Origin: Paracoccaceae bacterium
Lineage (GTDB): Bacteria; Pseudomonadota; Alphaproteobacteria; Rhodobacterales; Rhodobacteraceae
Length of the DNA stretch: 64,000 bases
Assembly (NCBI GenBank): GCA_028284705.1
Contig: JANQRE010000049.1
Coordinates: 1-64,000, forward strand
Direction of reading: 5' to 3'
Positions 1-8,470 of the stretch are shown here, piece after piece. Under the pieces are notes generated by a model, which saw only the letters and a program-made list of their open reading frames with translations, had not been told where the DNA came from and searched no databases. Positions within the stretch are counted from its first letter, which is position 1. The number at the start of each line of letters is the position of its first letter. A program made the translations under genes and the position numbers.

Positions 1-2
1 CC

Positions 3-80
3 GACATCATCCGCCTCGCCGACACCCGCACCTCCCGCGCTTTCATGCTGCTCGCTCGGGTGACGGGCACATTCGACTGA
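3..80 (+). CDS. C-terminal end of a gene that starts before the window
   Basis: An open frame enters from the window edge and ends at a TGA at 78-80, giving 25 residues ending in ARVTGTFD. The fragment is too short to assign to a family. The plus-strand reading is preferred only because the frame is open to the edge and has no better competitor; the minus strand also has a short open stretch here. The 100 bases that follow hold no gene that I can see. Confidence 0.3.
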   Translation, partial: DIIRLADTRTSRAFMLLARVTGTFD

Positions 81-182
81 CGGAAGCAGCCTTTTCAAAT
101 TGAAGGGCCGCTTTGCGAACCTTCCAGGTCTATAGGCGCGATACGGCCAACGGTCTCAAAGGTGGAGCGACCGGTGCCGCGA

Positions 183-1241
183 TCAGTCCTTGGGTGTGAA
201 GAAGTCGATATACTCCAACACCGAAGGGGCCGAGCCCTTCAACACGGTTCCGTCGATCTCAACATCCAACGTGGTTGTGGCCGCAAAGCGGGTATAGGCA
301 GAGATATAATCCTCGTTCGAGCGCGGTGCGCGTGAGGTGGCGACGATCTGGGCCCCCTTGAACCGCACTTGGCTGCCACTGGCGACATGGATTTCAAGCG
401 CGTCCGAATTCAACAGCGCGCCGGTATCGGGGCTGACCATCGCCGTGCCGTCCAGATGTTCTGTCTCGGCATTGACGGCATTCAGCAATTGCGTGCCATC
501 CCGGGCCAGCATCAGCGTGTGCGTCTCGGCATTGCCATAGGTCGCGTTGAACCACACGGTTGCCGCAACGACGGCGGTTCCGTCGACATTCGCGCGGCCC
601 CAATACCAACGGCCCAGCAACTCATCCATGGCGCAATTGCCCCAGTTGTGATCGTGATAGCCCGAGCCCGCGACCTCTATGGTTTCGCCCTCATAGGTGA
701 CCGTGCCGGACATCTCGCCTTCGGGCACCACACAGAGCCAGGCAAAGAACAGATCATCCGCATCGTTCGACCAATGGCCAGTGCCGGGGCGGAAACACGG
801 TGCGCGGGTATCGAGGCGCACATTGAAGCCAAATCCATCATTCTCGCTTGGTTCGACGAAGATCTCATAGGCGTTCAGCCCATCGACACTCCGGAAATAG
901 CTCGACTTGATCTCTACATCCGCCTTGTCCTTGGCGGCCGAGAACTCCTCCGGATCGAAATCAATCACTTGATTGACCAGGATGCCGTCCTGGTTTGACA
1001 GGTTGACGTCGAGACGTGGGATCAGTTTCCCCTCGGCACCAACATAGGTGAAGAAGGACGCGACCAGCATCATCCCGTTGGAGAAATGGCCGTCCATATA
1101 CCACCACTCATAGGCGCCGGGCCGCAGATCGGTCAGGCGCTGACCATCTTCCCAGATCGCGGGCGCGCCTTGGTTCAGGCCGCGTGCCGTAAAGTCTTCG
1201 GACTGATCTTCCAAACGACCCAGGGCTGTATTCTGTTTCAT
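183..1241 (-). CDS. CrtC/AttH-like lipocalin-domain protein
   Basis: This 352-residue protein resembles the family that includes hydroxyneurosporene synthase CrtC and AttH, which have a two-part lipocalin-like beta fold. The visible signs are the WWY motif near residues 46-48 (GAYEWWYMDG) and YHDHNWG at residues 195-201; that HDH-x-WG stretch is the signature of the family. No signal peptide is visible, so it is probably cytoplasmic. It lies 32 nt downstream of an alpha/beta hydrolase on the same strand, and both are divergent from a TetR regulator, so the two are probably co-transcribed and repressed together. No carotenoid genes lie nearby, so a role in carotenoid hydration is not supported; action on some other hydrophobic substrate is an inference. 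Confidence 0.75.
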   Translation of the reverse strand: MKQNTALGRLEDQSEDFTARGLNQGAPAIWEDGQRLTDLRPGAYEWWYMDGHFSNGMMLVASFFTYVGAEGKLIPRLDVNLSNQDGILVNQVIDFDPEEFSAAKDKADVEIKSSYFRSVDGLNAYEIFVEPSENDGFGFNVRLDTRAPCFRPGTGHWSNDADDLFFAWLCVVPEGEMSGTVTYEGETIEVAGSGYHDHNWGNCAMDELLGRWYWGRANVDGTAVVAATVWFNATYGNAETHTLMLARDGTQLLNAVNAETEHLDGTAMVSPDTGALLNSDALEIHVASGSQVRFKGAQIVATSRAPRSNEDYISAYTRFAATTTLDVEIDGTVLKGSAPSVLEYIDFFTPKD

Positions 1242-1273
1242 AACTCTGTCTTTCTCTTAATCTTTCAAACGAC

Positions 1274-2179
1274 TTAGGCGTTTGAGCTTGTCTGATGGGG
1301 TTGGGCGACAACATGTTTGTCGAACCACTCCAGGGCTTTCTCAGGGTGTTCGGTGAGGTCGGCGTAGCCCGCGACCCGGCTTTTTCCGACATCGGTCCAG
1401 ACCATCTCCTTTTCGACGCTGAGAGCATCGAAATAGGCCTGCACATACTCCATGTCGGCCATGGGATCGTTCTTGTTCTGGATCACCATCGTGGGCTTGT
1501 TGAACAGCTTCACCCGGTCGAGGGGCGACTTGTCAAAATCTGGTCCGCCGCGGCCAAGGCTCTTTCGAATGGCCCCCCGGATCATGAAGCCGGGGATATG
1601 CATTTGTCTGAACCAGGCCCCGCTGTAGAGCGGTTGCACGACAACATGCGCCTTGATGTTCGCCACCGTCTCCAGCCCGCCTTCAACGCCGTGGGCCAGG
1701 GTCGCGGCACTCGATGACATGCAGATGTTGAGCATACCTATGGGCGCATCAGCATAGTCGGGATGCGAGGCTATGAACCCCACCGCGGCGAGAACATCCT
1801 GATACTCGGCCTGTCCGTCCCATGCGTATGGTGAAGGGCCGGTATCGCTCGCGCCGTGGTTACGCAGGTCATAGGCCAGCACCGTGTAGCCTTCTTGCGC
1901 GAACTTCTGAATATGCCGCAGAAACGGCACATCCGTGGGCCAGCCTTGTAACATGCGCGGCTTGCCTTCGTTGGTGTATCCAGCACGCGAACACATCAAA
2001 CCGAAGTGGTTTTGGATGATCACCTTGTCTTGACCCGGGTTGACCAACCACCCTCGCAGCGTCACGCCATCTGCGGTTTCAAATTCCACGTCCTCGTAAG
2101 CGAGGTCCCAATTGGCCGGCGTGTCGAAGAGAGGCGCGCGAGGCTTTGTCGCTAAATCTGCGAGCATTCGGTAGATCAT
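1274..2179 (-). CDS. Alpha/beta hydrolase with unusual nucleophile elbow
   Basis: The 301-residue protein has the layout of a dienelactone-hydrolase or acyl-peptidase type alpha/beta hydrolase: a strand with YDLRNHGAS at residues 103-111, a probable acid in NKNDP (Asp238) and a C-terminal His near 278. At the place of the nucleophile elbow it reads NICMSSSAA (residues 151-159) instead of Gly-x-Ser-x-Gly, so the nucleophile is uncertain (Cys153, or one of Ser155-157). The ATG at 2179 has AAGGA seven bases upstream. It is the first gene of a probable two-gene unit with the CrtC/AttH-like gene and faces the TetR gene across 101 nt that hold an inverted repeat. The substrate is unknown. Confidence 0.75.
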   Translation of the reverse strand: MIYRMLADLATKPRAPLFDTPANWDLAYEDVEFETADGVTLRGWLVNPGQDKVIIQNHFGLMCSRAGYTNEGKPRMLQGWPTDVPFLRHIQKFAQEGYTVLAYDLRNHGASDTGPSPYAWDGQAEYQDVLAAVGFIASHPDYADAPIGMLNICMSSSAATLAHGVEGGLETVANIKAHVVVQPLYSGAWFRQMHIPGFMIRGAIRKSLGRGGPDFDKSPLDRVKLFNKPTMVIQNKNDPMADMEYVQAYFDALSVEKEMVWTDVGKSRVAGYADLTEHPEKALEWFDKHVVAQPHQTSSNA

Positions 2180-2244
2180 TTTGTTAGTCCTTCAAACGTG
2201 TCTTCCACGAGGTGTTCCATGAAAGAGAATCTGTTCATTGCAAT

Positions 2245-2271
2245 ATTTACACTTTTTGTTAATTTGTAAAT
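2245..2271. promoter_or_regulatory. Candidate TetR operator
   Basis: A perfect inverted repeat ATTTACA - 13 nt - TGTAAAT lies between the hydrolase and the TetR gene, ending 9 nt before the TetR start. A further half-site-like TATGTAAA follows at 2271-2278. Its place and symmetry fit a site through which the regulator represses both itself and the divergent pair; binding is inferred. Confidence 0.5.
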
Positions 2272-2280
2272 ATGTAAAAA

Positions 2281-2841
2281 ATGACCGAACGCGAACCACA
2301 TATCCTGAATGCCGCACTTGCGGTCTTTTCCCGCTACGGCGTCAGGCGCTCGAGCATGGCCGATATCGCCGAAGAGGCCGCGATTTCGCGACCGACGCTC
2401 TACAAAATCTTCCGCAGCAAGGACGACATATTGAGCGCGCTCATTCGCACCTACGCGGATAATGTAATCGCGCAGATCAAGGCGGATCTGGCGGGGACCG
2501 AAGGCTTGGGCGCCCAGCTAGATGTCATTTTCGCCAAGATGACGATTGCCGGTTTCGATCTCGTGCAATCGACCCCCAATGCCAAGGACATCCAGGACGG
2601 GTTCGAGGACGGCTCTCGCGCGGAACTGGAAAACGTGGCGCAGCGCTATCAAACCGTCATCACCAACGTTCTGATGCCTTATGAAACCGCACTGAACGAG
2701 GCCGGAACCTCCCCAAAAGCCCTCGCGGATTTCATCCAACGCTCCGCCCGCGCCGCCAAAGGCTACGCTACGAACCGCAAGCACCTCTTGCAGCAATTGG
2801 AAACGCTTAAAAAACTCTGTTTGCAGGCGGCCAAGGCCTAG
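2281..2841 (+). CDS. TetR/AcrR family transcriptional regulator
   Basis: This 186-residue protein has the N-terminal TetR helix-turn-helix at about residues 8-52, with the typical pattern of a helix ending in FSRYGVRRSSMADIA, then AISRPTLYKIFRSKDDIL. The rest is a ligand-binding helical domain without a subfamily that I can name. It is divergent from the alpha/beta hydrolase and CrtC/AttH-like genes, which are its most likely targets, and the shared intergenic space carries an AT-rich inverted repeat. The length is usual for the family. Confidence 0.9.
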   Translation: MTEREPHILNAALAVFSRYGVRRSSMADIAEEAAISRPTLYKIFRSKDDILSALIRTYADNVIAQIKADLAGTEGLGAQLDVIFAKMTIAGFDLVQSTPNAKDIQDGFEDGSRAELENVAQRYQTVITNVLMPYETALNEAGTSPKALADFIQRSARAAKGYATNRKHLLQQLETLKKLCLQAAKA

Positions 2842-2909
2842 CGTCTCATTCGTAGGGAAGTGCTCAGCGACCGACTTTTCTACATATAAAAGCCCGGAGT
2901 GACCTTAGC

Positions 2910-3866
2910 TCAACGACCTGCAGGATCGCTGGCATGGGCGTCGTAGCCTGCCTCAAGCTCCCGCCGCAGAAAATCTCCAAAATTCAGCGGCTCAAAATGC
3001 GGCGTGCCGGTGCCCGGAAGTGGCGCGATCTCGGTTGAGACATGCGGGTCGAAGAAGAATGGCACCGAGTAGCGCTCGCGCCCCGTCGTGTTGATCACCC
3101 GGTGCGGTGTGGACAATAGCCGCCCATTGGACATGCGGTGCAGCATGTCGCCGACATTCACCACTAGAGCATCTTCGCGCGGCGGCGCATCCACCCATCG
3201 CCCCGCTGGCGTCTGCACCCGCAACCCGCCCACATCGTCCTGCGCCAGCAGCGTCAGGCATCCGAAATCCTTATGCGGCGCAGAGCCGTACAGGTCCTCC
3301 GGCGCCTGCGGCGATTGTGGCGGGTAATGCAAGAGACGCAGCCAGATGGTCGGTTCGGCGAACGCCGCGAGAACGCTTCGATCGTCAATGCCAAGCGCCT
3401 CCAGCGCCAGCCCCATGAGGCTTCGACCCAGACCGGTCATCGCCGCCGCGTAGGCCTCGCATGCCGCGCGGAACCCCTCCAGATCAGGCCATTGGTTGGG
3501 GCCGGAGAGATAGATGTCCGGGTCAGCCACCGCATCCTCGCGCATCATCATGAACGAGGCGGACTGGTTCGGTTTGGTCACCTCCGCCAGATCGGAATTT
3601 ACATCGGTGGAGGTGTTGATCGCGATGTAGCCGCGGTGGTTGCGGTTCAAGGCGATGGCCTCTTTCGCCGCCAGCGGCAGCGCGTGAAACCGCTTTGAGG
3701 CCGCAAACACCGCCTCGCGCAGCGCCGGGTCAATCCCGTGGTTGATCACATAACCGAACCCGGTCTCCCCATAGGCGATGGCAAAGTCGCGGGCGAGCGT
3801 GGCGGTGTCGCCGCCCGAGATCAGCGGTGCGAGATCGAGCACCGGGATGTCGGTGAATTCCGTCAT
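2910..3866 (-). CDS. Isopenicillin N synthase family 2OG-Fe(II) dioxygenase
   Basis: The 318-residue protein belongs to the non-heme iron, 2-oxoglutarate-dependent oxygenases. The N-terminal DIOX_N region covers about residues 7-110 (IPVLDLAPLI at 7-16). The iron ligands are visible as His198-x-Asp200 (APHKDFG) and His255 (TPHRV), and the 2-oxoglutarate-binding RYS motif is at 265-267. The ATG at 3866 was chosen because the upstream 39 codons are arginine-rich and overlap the TPR gene end; MTEFTDIPV is a normal family start. It follows the TPR gene by 34 nt on the same strand. Relatives act on small molecules or nucleobases; the substrate here cannot be told. Confidence 0.88.
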   Translation of the reverse strand: MTEFTDIPVLDLAPLISGGDTATLARDFAIAYGETGFGYVINHGIDPALREAVFAASKRFHALPLAAKEAIALNRNHRGYIAINTSTDVNSDLAEVTKPNQSASFMMMREDAVADPDIYLSGPNQWPDLEGFRAACEAYAAAMTGLGRSLMGLALEALGIDDRSVLAAFAEPTIWLRLLHYPPQSPQAPEDLYGSAPHKDFGCLTLLAQDDVGGLRVQTPAGRWVDAPPREDALVVNVGDMLHRMSNGRLLSTPHRVINTTGRERYSVPFFFDPHVSTEIAPLPGTGTPHFEPLNFGDFLRRELEAGYDAHASDPAGR

Positions 3867-3900
3867 GATGCCTCCCCGTGTGCCTCTCCGGGCGAACGCC

Positions 3901-4725
3901 TCAGAACTCGCCCCGCTCCTTGGCTTCGCGCAATTCCGTCTGAAAGCCAAAGATATCCTGCGCCGCCGGGTGATCCGGGCCATAGGTCTGCAACGCTACC
4001 ATCCCCGCCTCGCTTGAGGCGTTCAGCGCATCCTCTTTGCGACCCGCCTGCAGGTAAAGCTGCGACAGGTTGAAGAGTTTCGAGGCGAATTTCGGCGTCT
4101 CCGCCTGATCATGCTCTCGAAAGAACGCGATCAAATCCTCAAGGATCGGGATCGCCGCCTCAGGGCCATCGGCGGCCTGCGTGACGAAGGCCTTGGTGTC
4201 CATGAAATCCGCCTGCAGCGGTGGATAGGCCTTGGCAGCGGGCATATAGGCATCGAGCACGCCTTGCGCTTTGTCGACCTGACCAAGCTCCACATGATCG
4301 ACCGCCAGAAGCCGCGCCCGTTGCAGGGTCATCTCGTGCTCCGCGCCGAAATGCGCTTGCAGCAGGTCGAGCCCGCGCTTGCGATAACTCAGCGCTTCGT
4401 TGCGTTTCTCCTGCCCCGACAGTGCCGTCGCGATGATATCGAGCCCGTAGCCCACATTGGGATGATCCTTGCCATATTCGGTCTCGAAGATCGCCAGAAG
4501 CTCCTGCCCCGCGCCCTCCGCCTCTTCAAAGCGCCGCGTTCCGTTCAGGGCCTGACCGAAGGCAAAAAGCGCCTGCAGAGTGTCAGGATCGGTCGCGCCT
4601 TTCTCCAATTTCAGCGCCTCATAAGCCGCCTTGGCCGCCTCGACGGGATCAGCGGGGGTCTCAGGCGGGTCCTCGCCACTTCCACCTCCGGATTTCCCGC
4701 CAAAGAGTTTCTTGAACAATGCCAT
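3901..4725 (-). CDS. Tetratricopeptide repeat protein
   Basis: The 274-residue protein starts MALFKKLFGGKSGGG, a short basic leader followed by a Gly/Ser-rich and acidic linker, then TPR-like helix pairs from about residue 35 to the end. Repeat signatures include the kinesin-light-chain-like stretches YGKDHPNVGYGL and YGPDHPAAQDIF, which recur with spacing typical of TPR_12 units. The ATG at 4725 has GGTGATT just upstream; an in-frame ATG 84 nt earlier lies inside moeA and was rejected. It follows moeA by 16 nt and so may be part of the same transcript. It is probably a protein-protein interaction scaffold; the partner is unknown. Confidence 0.8.
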   Translation of the reverse strand: MALFKKLFGGKSGGGSGEDPPETPADPVEAAKAAYEALKLEKGATDPDTLQALFAFGQALNGTRRFEEAEGAGQELLAIFETEYGKDHPNVGYGLDIIATALSGQEKRNEALSYRKRGLDLLQAHFGAEHEMTLQRARLLAVDHVELGQVDKAQGVLDAYMPAAKAYPPLQADFMDTKAFVTQAADGPEAAIPILEDLIAFFREHDQAETPKFASKLFNLSQLYLQAGRKEDALNASSEAGMVALQTYGPDHPAAQDIFGFQTELREAKERGEF

Positions 4726-4741
4726 CAGCCAATCACCTTTT

Positions 4742-6841
4742 CTAAAGACCCATCTCTGAAAACGGCAGGAACCGCACCAGGTCGCCTTCGCGAATATCCA
4801 CGCCCTCATGGGGCAAATCCACCAGGCCAGTCGCCCAGCTTAACCCCGAAATCCGCCCCGACCCTTCGGAGGCGAACACTTCCGCGTGGCCTTCCTTCGT
4901 CAGACGCGCCCGCAGAAATTCCCGCCGCCCGTTCTTCTTCGATTTCGAGAACGCCGCGGGCACCATCACGCCCCGCGTCTCGGGCCAATCCTCACCCGCC
5001 AGTGCCGCCAAAGCCGGGCGCGCGAAAATCGCCGCGGTGACGAAGGCCGCCACCGGGTTGCCCGGCAATCCAAAAAGCGGCACACCCTGCCATTGCCCAA
5101 GCGCCAAAGGTCGCCCCGGTTTCAACGCGATGCGCCAGTTCTGCACGACACCCTCTTCTTGCAAGATAGCCGCAAGATGGTCCTCCGCCCCCGAGGAAGC
5201 CCCGCCCGAGGTCAGGATCGCATCACAGGACGCCGCCCGGTTCAGGCAGGCCCGCACCGCGTCGCGGTCATCCCCGACCCGTTCAAACAGCGCCAACTCG
5301 TGGCCCCAGCCGCACACCATCTCAGAAAGCATCGGCCCGTTGGCGTCATAGGTCTGATGCGGCGCGGCCGCCTCACCCGGGGCCAGCAACTCGTCACCGG
5401 TCGAGATCACCGCCACTTTCAGCGGCTTCCACACCACAACTTCTGACACGCCGACCGCCGCCAGAAGCCCGACATCCTGCGCCCGCAGCCGCCGCCCTGC
5501 CGCCAACACCACGTCGCCCGCCGACACATCTTCGCCCGCTTGCCGCGTGTTCGCGCCGACTTTCACAGGTCCGAACAGGGTCACCACGCCGTCGCCGATC
5601 TCCGCGTCTTCCTGCAGCACCACGGTGTTCACGCCTTCCGGCAGCGCCGCGCCAGTCAAAACCCGCGCCGCATGACCCTCGGGCACCGCGCCTTCAAACG
5701 GATCGCCCGCCGCTGCGCGGTCTTCTTCCAGCGGCACCACCAACCGCTCGCCCATCGGCGCATCGAGCCACAGTCCGAACCCGTCCACCGCCGAGTTCGC
5801 CACCGGCGGATTCGACCGTTTCGCCCGCACCTCGTCGGCCAGAACCCGTCCGCCTGCACCCTCCACGCTGACCGTCTCGGTCCCCACGACGGTCGACAGT
5901 GCCGCGCGCAGGTTCTGCAATGCCACATCCACCGGCGTCCAATCCACGCCCGGCGGCAATGCGAAACAGTTCGAGGGCAATCGGTTTGGCCGAACCGCCG
6001 CCGCGCCGCGCAACACCGCCTCATGTCCGACACCCAAAATCCAGCCCTCTTCCCGCACTTTGGGCTCCTCGACCTCCAACATCGGGCCTAACTGTCCACC
6101 CGCATTCAGCGCCGCCACGGCCTCAGCCACAACCCGTACCTGAGCGGCGTCCTTGATCTCACCCTCTCGCTGCTGTGCTGCCACTTCGCTCGCCAAAAGC
6201 GAGGGCCATATCTCGATCAATGCCACCGGCGCGTCCAGCGTTTCCATCGGCCACGCCGCTACGTGGCCCGCAAACCGCCGCCTGAGCCGCGCCAGCACCG
6301 GCAGGCCCATCAGCACCTGGGAGCCGACCGCGCCAGCGCCCGCCAATTGCCACACAGGAAAGGCGCCTTTCGCTTGGGTCTCCACCTCGCGCCGCTCTGC
6401 AAACACGTCACAGGTCCGCGTCAGACCTTTCCGCGGCAAGGCCTCGATGTCGCGCTTCAGCCCATTCCCCCAAAACGGCCCAACCCCTTCAAAACGCGCG
6501 TTTATCTCGCCCGCCAGATCGAACCGGTTGTTCGCCTCCGGCGCATCCTCAATCCGCGCCTCCAGCCAATCCCACAGCGCCAGCGTGTCGCCACCACACA
6601 GGGCTTTCGCAAACCCGGACGGGTATCCGAACGGAAAATCGAACCCTAACGCCAGACGCTCCCCGGCCCCCAACGCGCGCTCAATCCGGTCGACCAGCCA
6701 CGCCTCAGCGACCTGCCGGTTGCGCATATAAAGAGGCTCCGCCCCCGCCTCGCAGACCCAGATCGCATCCTTCACGGGGGCTGCACCGCGGTCATTCCCG
6801 CCCGACCAATCCACCATGATATGCGCGTCAAAGAGGCTCAC
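4742..6841 (-). CDS. moeA: MoeA molybdopterin molybdotransferase with extra N-terminal domain
   Basis: The 699-residue protein is a fusion. Residues about 295-699 are MoeA, which inserts molybdate into adenylylated molybdopterin: NPPVANSAVDGF at the active-site entry, TSGGASSGAEDH in the MPT-binding domain, and GLPGNPVAAF near the end. Residues 1-290 form a separate domain with VDWSGG at 9-14 and GFDFPFGYP at 66-74, reminiscent of RNase H-fold DUF429-type proteins. In other roseobacters, as I recall, a stand-alone relative is annotated vaguely as a molybdopterin guanine dinucleotide synthesis protein. The ATG overlaps the mobB stop by 4 nt, so the genes are translationally coupled. The function of the N-terminal part is unknown. 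Confidence 0.92.
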   Translation of the reverse strand: MSLFDAHIMVDWSGGNDRGAAPVKDAIWVCEAGAEPLYMRNRQVAEAWLVDRIERALGAGERLALGFDFPFGYPSGFAKALCGGDTLALWDWLEARIEDAPEANNRFDLAGEINARFEGVGPFWGNGLKRDIEALPRKGLTRTCDVFAERREVETQAKGAFPVWQLAGAGAVGSQVLMGLPVLARLRRRFAGHVAAWPMETLDAPVALIEIWPSLLASEVAAQQREGEIKDAAQVRVVAEAVAALNAGGQLGPMLEVEEPKVREEGWILGVGHEAVLRGAAAVRPNRLPSNCFALPPGVDWTPVDVALQNLRAALSTVVGTETVSVEGAGGRVLADEVRAKRSNPPVANSAVDGFGLWLDAPMGERLVVPLEEDRAAAGDPFEGAVPEGHAARVLTGAALPEGVNTVVLQEDAEIGDGVVTLFGPVKVGANTRQAGEDVSAGDVVLAAGRRLRAQDVGLLAAVGVSEVVVWKPLKVAVISTGDELLAPGEAAAPHQTYDANGPMLSEMVCGWGHELALFERVGDDRDAVRACLNRAASCDAILTSGGASSGAEDHLAAILQEEGVVQNWRIALKPGRPLALGQWQGVPLFGLPGNPVAAFVTAAIFARPALAALAGEDWPETRGVMVPAAFSKSKKNGRREFLRARLTKEGHAEVFASEGSGRISGLSWATGLVDLPHEGVDIREGDLVRFLPFSEMGL

Positions 6842-7329
6842 AGCCCGAGTTCACCCGCGATGAAGTCCGCAATCGCCGCGGTATCGTTGAGATCGAATAA
6901 AGGCCGGTCCGTATCGGGCTGCGCGTCAGAGGCCACCGCCCGCACCGTCTCATCCTCCAGCGCAATCAGCGGCTGTCCCGTCTCCGCCCGATGCGCTTCC
7001 AGTTTGGCATGCCCATCCCGCTTGTAGCCCTCGATCAGCACCAGATCGACGGGCGAGAGTTTCGCCAGCAACTCCTCTAACGCCATCTCCTCCGACCCGC
7101 GCAATTCATGCATCAAGGCCCAGCGTTTTCGCGACGACAGCAGCACTTCCCGCGCACCCGCTTCCCGATGCCGATGGCTGTCCTTGCCCGGATGGTCCAC
7201 ATCGAAAACGTGATGCGCATGTTTCACCGTCGAGACACTCACACCCCGCGCCACGAACTCCGCCACCAACCGCTCCATCAGCCCGGTTTTGCCGGAGTTC
7301 TTCCAGCCCACGATCCCATAGACCTTCAT
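6838..7329 (-). CDS. mobB: Molybdopterin-guanine dinucleotide biosynthesis protein MobB
   Basis: This 163-residue P-loop GTP-binding protein assists MobA in making the guanine dinucleotide form of the molybdenum cofactor. It starts MKVYGIVGWKNSGKTGLMERL, whose GWKNSGKT (residues 8-15) is the Walker A loop; KHAHHVFDVDHPGKDSHRHREAGA is the conserved MobB stretch and LVLIEGYKRD follows the Walker B position. The ATG at 7329 was chosen because a longer frame upstream is antisense-like low-complexity sequence lying within mobA. The start overlaps the mobA stop by 4 nt and the stop overlaps the moeA start by 4 nt. Confidence 0.95.
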   Translation of the reverse strand: MKVYGIVGWKNSGKTGLMERLVAEFVARGVSVSTVKHAHHVFDVDHPGKDSHRHREAGAREVLLSSRKRWALMHELRGSEEMALEELLAKLSPVDLVLIEGYKRDGHAKLEAHRAETGQPLIALEDETVRAVASDAQPDTDRPLFDLNDTAAIADFIAGELGL

Positions 7330-7928
7330 GCGACCATCTCCTGCGCCCTGGCCATGTCTTCCGGCGTATTCACGTTGAAAAACGGATCGAACGGCTCTGC
7401 TGGAAACTCCGCCAAAGCCACGCCATGCGGGTCGGTCCAGGCCAGAACTTTGCGCACACCATCCTCCAACGCCGTCCGCAAGTCTTCCCGCAACGCCACA
7501 GGCCAGAGCCCGAAAGTCGGGTGTTTGTTGATCCGCCCCTCCCCCGGCGTCGCGGCCAGCGCAATGGGGGCGTCTTCCGCCGCGAGCAACAGGCGCGGCA
7601 CCAGATCCTCGGGGAAAAACGGCGTATCCGCCGCTGCTGTCACGATATGCACATGACCTCGGTCCGCCGCCCAATCCAAACCGGCCAACACACCCGCCAA
7701 CGGCCCTGCGAACCCCTCAACCGAGTCCGCCACGACATCCAACCCCAACCCGTCAAACCGCGCCGGATCGCCATTGCCGTTCAGCACAACCTCCGCCACC
7801 TGCAGCGCGAGGCGGTCTCGTACGAGAGCGATGAGCGGCTCCCCTCCGAGTTCCAACAGCCCCTTGTCGCCGCCGCCCATGCGTCGCGACAACCCGCCTG
7901 CCAGGATCACGCCCGCGGGTTGTTTCAT
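7326..7928 (-). CDS. mobA: Molybdenum cofactor guanylyltransferase MobA
   Basis: The 200-residue protein transfers GMP from GTP to molybdopterin to form the MGD cofactor used by DMSO-reductase-type enzymes such as formate dehydrogenase. The nucleotide-binding motif LAGGLSRRMGGGDKGLLELGG-like region at residues 9-29 is complete, and the Rossmann-type fold continues with VVADSVEGFAGPLAGVLAGL and TAAADTPFFP. The ATG at 7928 is used (MKQPAG); an upstream GTG-type start exists 18 nt earlier but would enter the YcxB-like gene further. The 4-nt overlap with the upstream gene indicates coupled translation. Confidence 0.95.
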   Translation of the reverse strand: MKQPAGVILAGGLSRRMGGGDKGLLELGGEPLIALVRDRLALQVAEVVLNGNGDPARFDGLGLDVVADSVEGFAGPLAGVLAGLDWAADRGHVHIVTAAADTPFFPEDLVPRLLLAAEDAPIALAATPGEGRINKHPTFGLWPVALREDLRTALEDGVRKVLAWTDPHGVALAEFPAEPFDPFFNVNTPEDMARAQEMVA

Positions 7929-8470
7929 CGCGCGGCCTCCCACCACGCCTGCATTTTCTCGAAGGTGGCCCTGGCATCATCACCACTCTCAAAAGCGGAG
8001 ATCGGGATCGGCAAGGCAACCGCGCTCACCGTCACCGACACCGCTTTGCGCCCCATATGCACATGCTCGACATCCGCCCAGACCGTGCGCCAGAAACTTT
8101 CGCCGCTGCCATAAACGAAGGCGTCGGGACCAATTTCCACAAATGGCGCGCGGGCAAATCGCGACACTGCCGCCGCCTTTGCCATCACCGCATAAACCCA
8201 GTTGCTCAAAAGCAAAGAGGTCGTTCCCGCCACGAGGATGATGCCCGGCGCCCAGAGGGCGCTTTCAAACCGCATATCGCCCGTGACCCAAAACTTCACA
8301 AGGAACGTCAGGGCCAAAACGCCGATCGGGGCGAAAAATCCGATGATCAGCATCTGCGCCCACAAGCCCAGCGACCGACCCCCACGAAAGAGCGCCTTCC
8401 CCGCCAGACGCATCCCCTCAAGCGTCGCCTTGGTCTCGGCCTTGAACTCGATCCGCCGCACTTCGCTCAC
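7925..8470 (-). CDS. YcxB-like membrane protein of unknown function
   Basis: The 181-residue protein has two adjacent hydrophobic segments (about residues 38-60 and 73-95) followed by a soluble C-terminal domain beginning VEIGPDAFVYGSGESFWRTVWADVEHV, which resembles the YcxB-like C-terminal domain (a PH-like strand pattern with a conserved Trp). The start is a GTG at 8470 that overlaps the fdhD TGA by 4 nt; no ATG exists before the first membrane segment. It sits in the middle of the molybdenum cofactor operon, but nothing in it shows a direct role in that pathway. Confidence 0.75.
   Translation of the reverse strand: MSEVRRIEFKAETKATLEGMRLAGKALFRGGRSLGLWAQMLIIGFFAPIGVLALTFLVKFWVTGDMRFESALWAPGIILVAGTTSLLLSNWVYAVMAKAAAVSRFARAPFVEIGPDAFVYGSGESFWRTVWADVEHVHMGRKAVSVTVSAVALPIPISAFESGDDARATFEKMQAWWEAAR

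Noticed and set aside
2910-3983. The 39-codon longer start of the 2OG-Fe(II) oxygenase
   Set aside because: The extension is Arg-rich and overlaps the end of the TPR gene, and the ATG at 3866 gives the normal family start.
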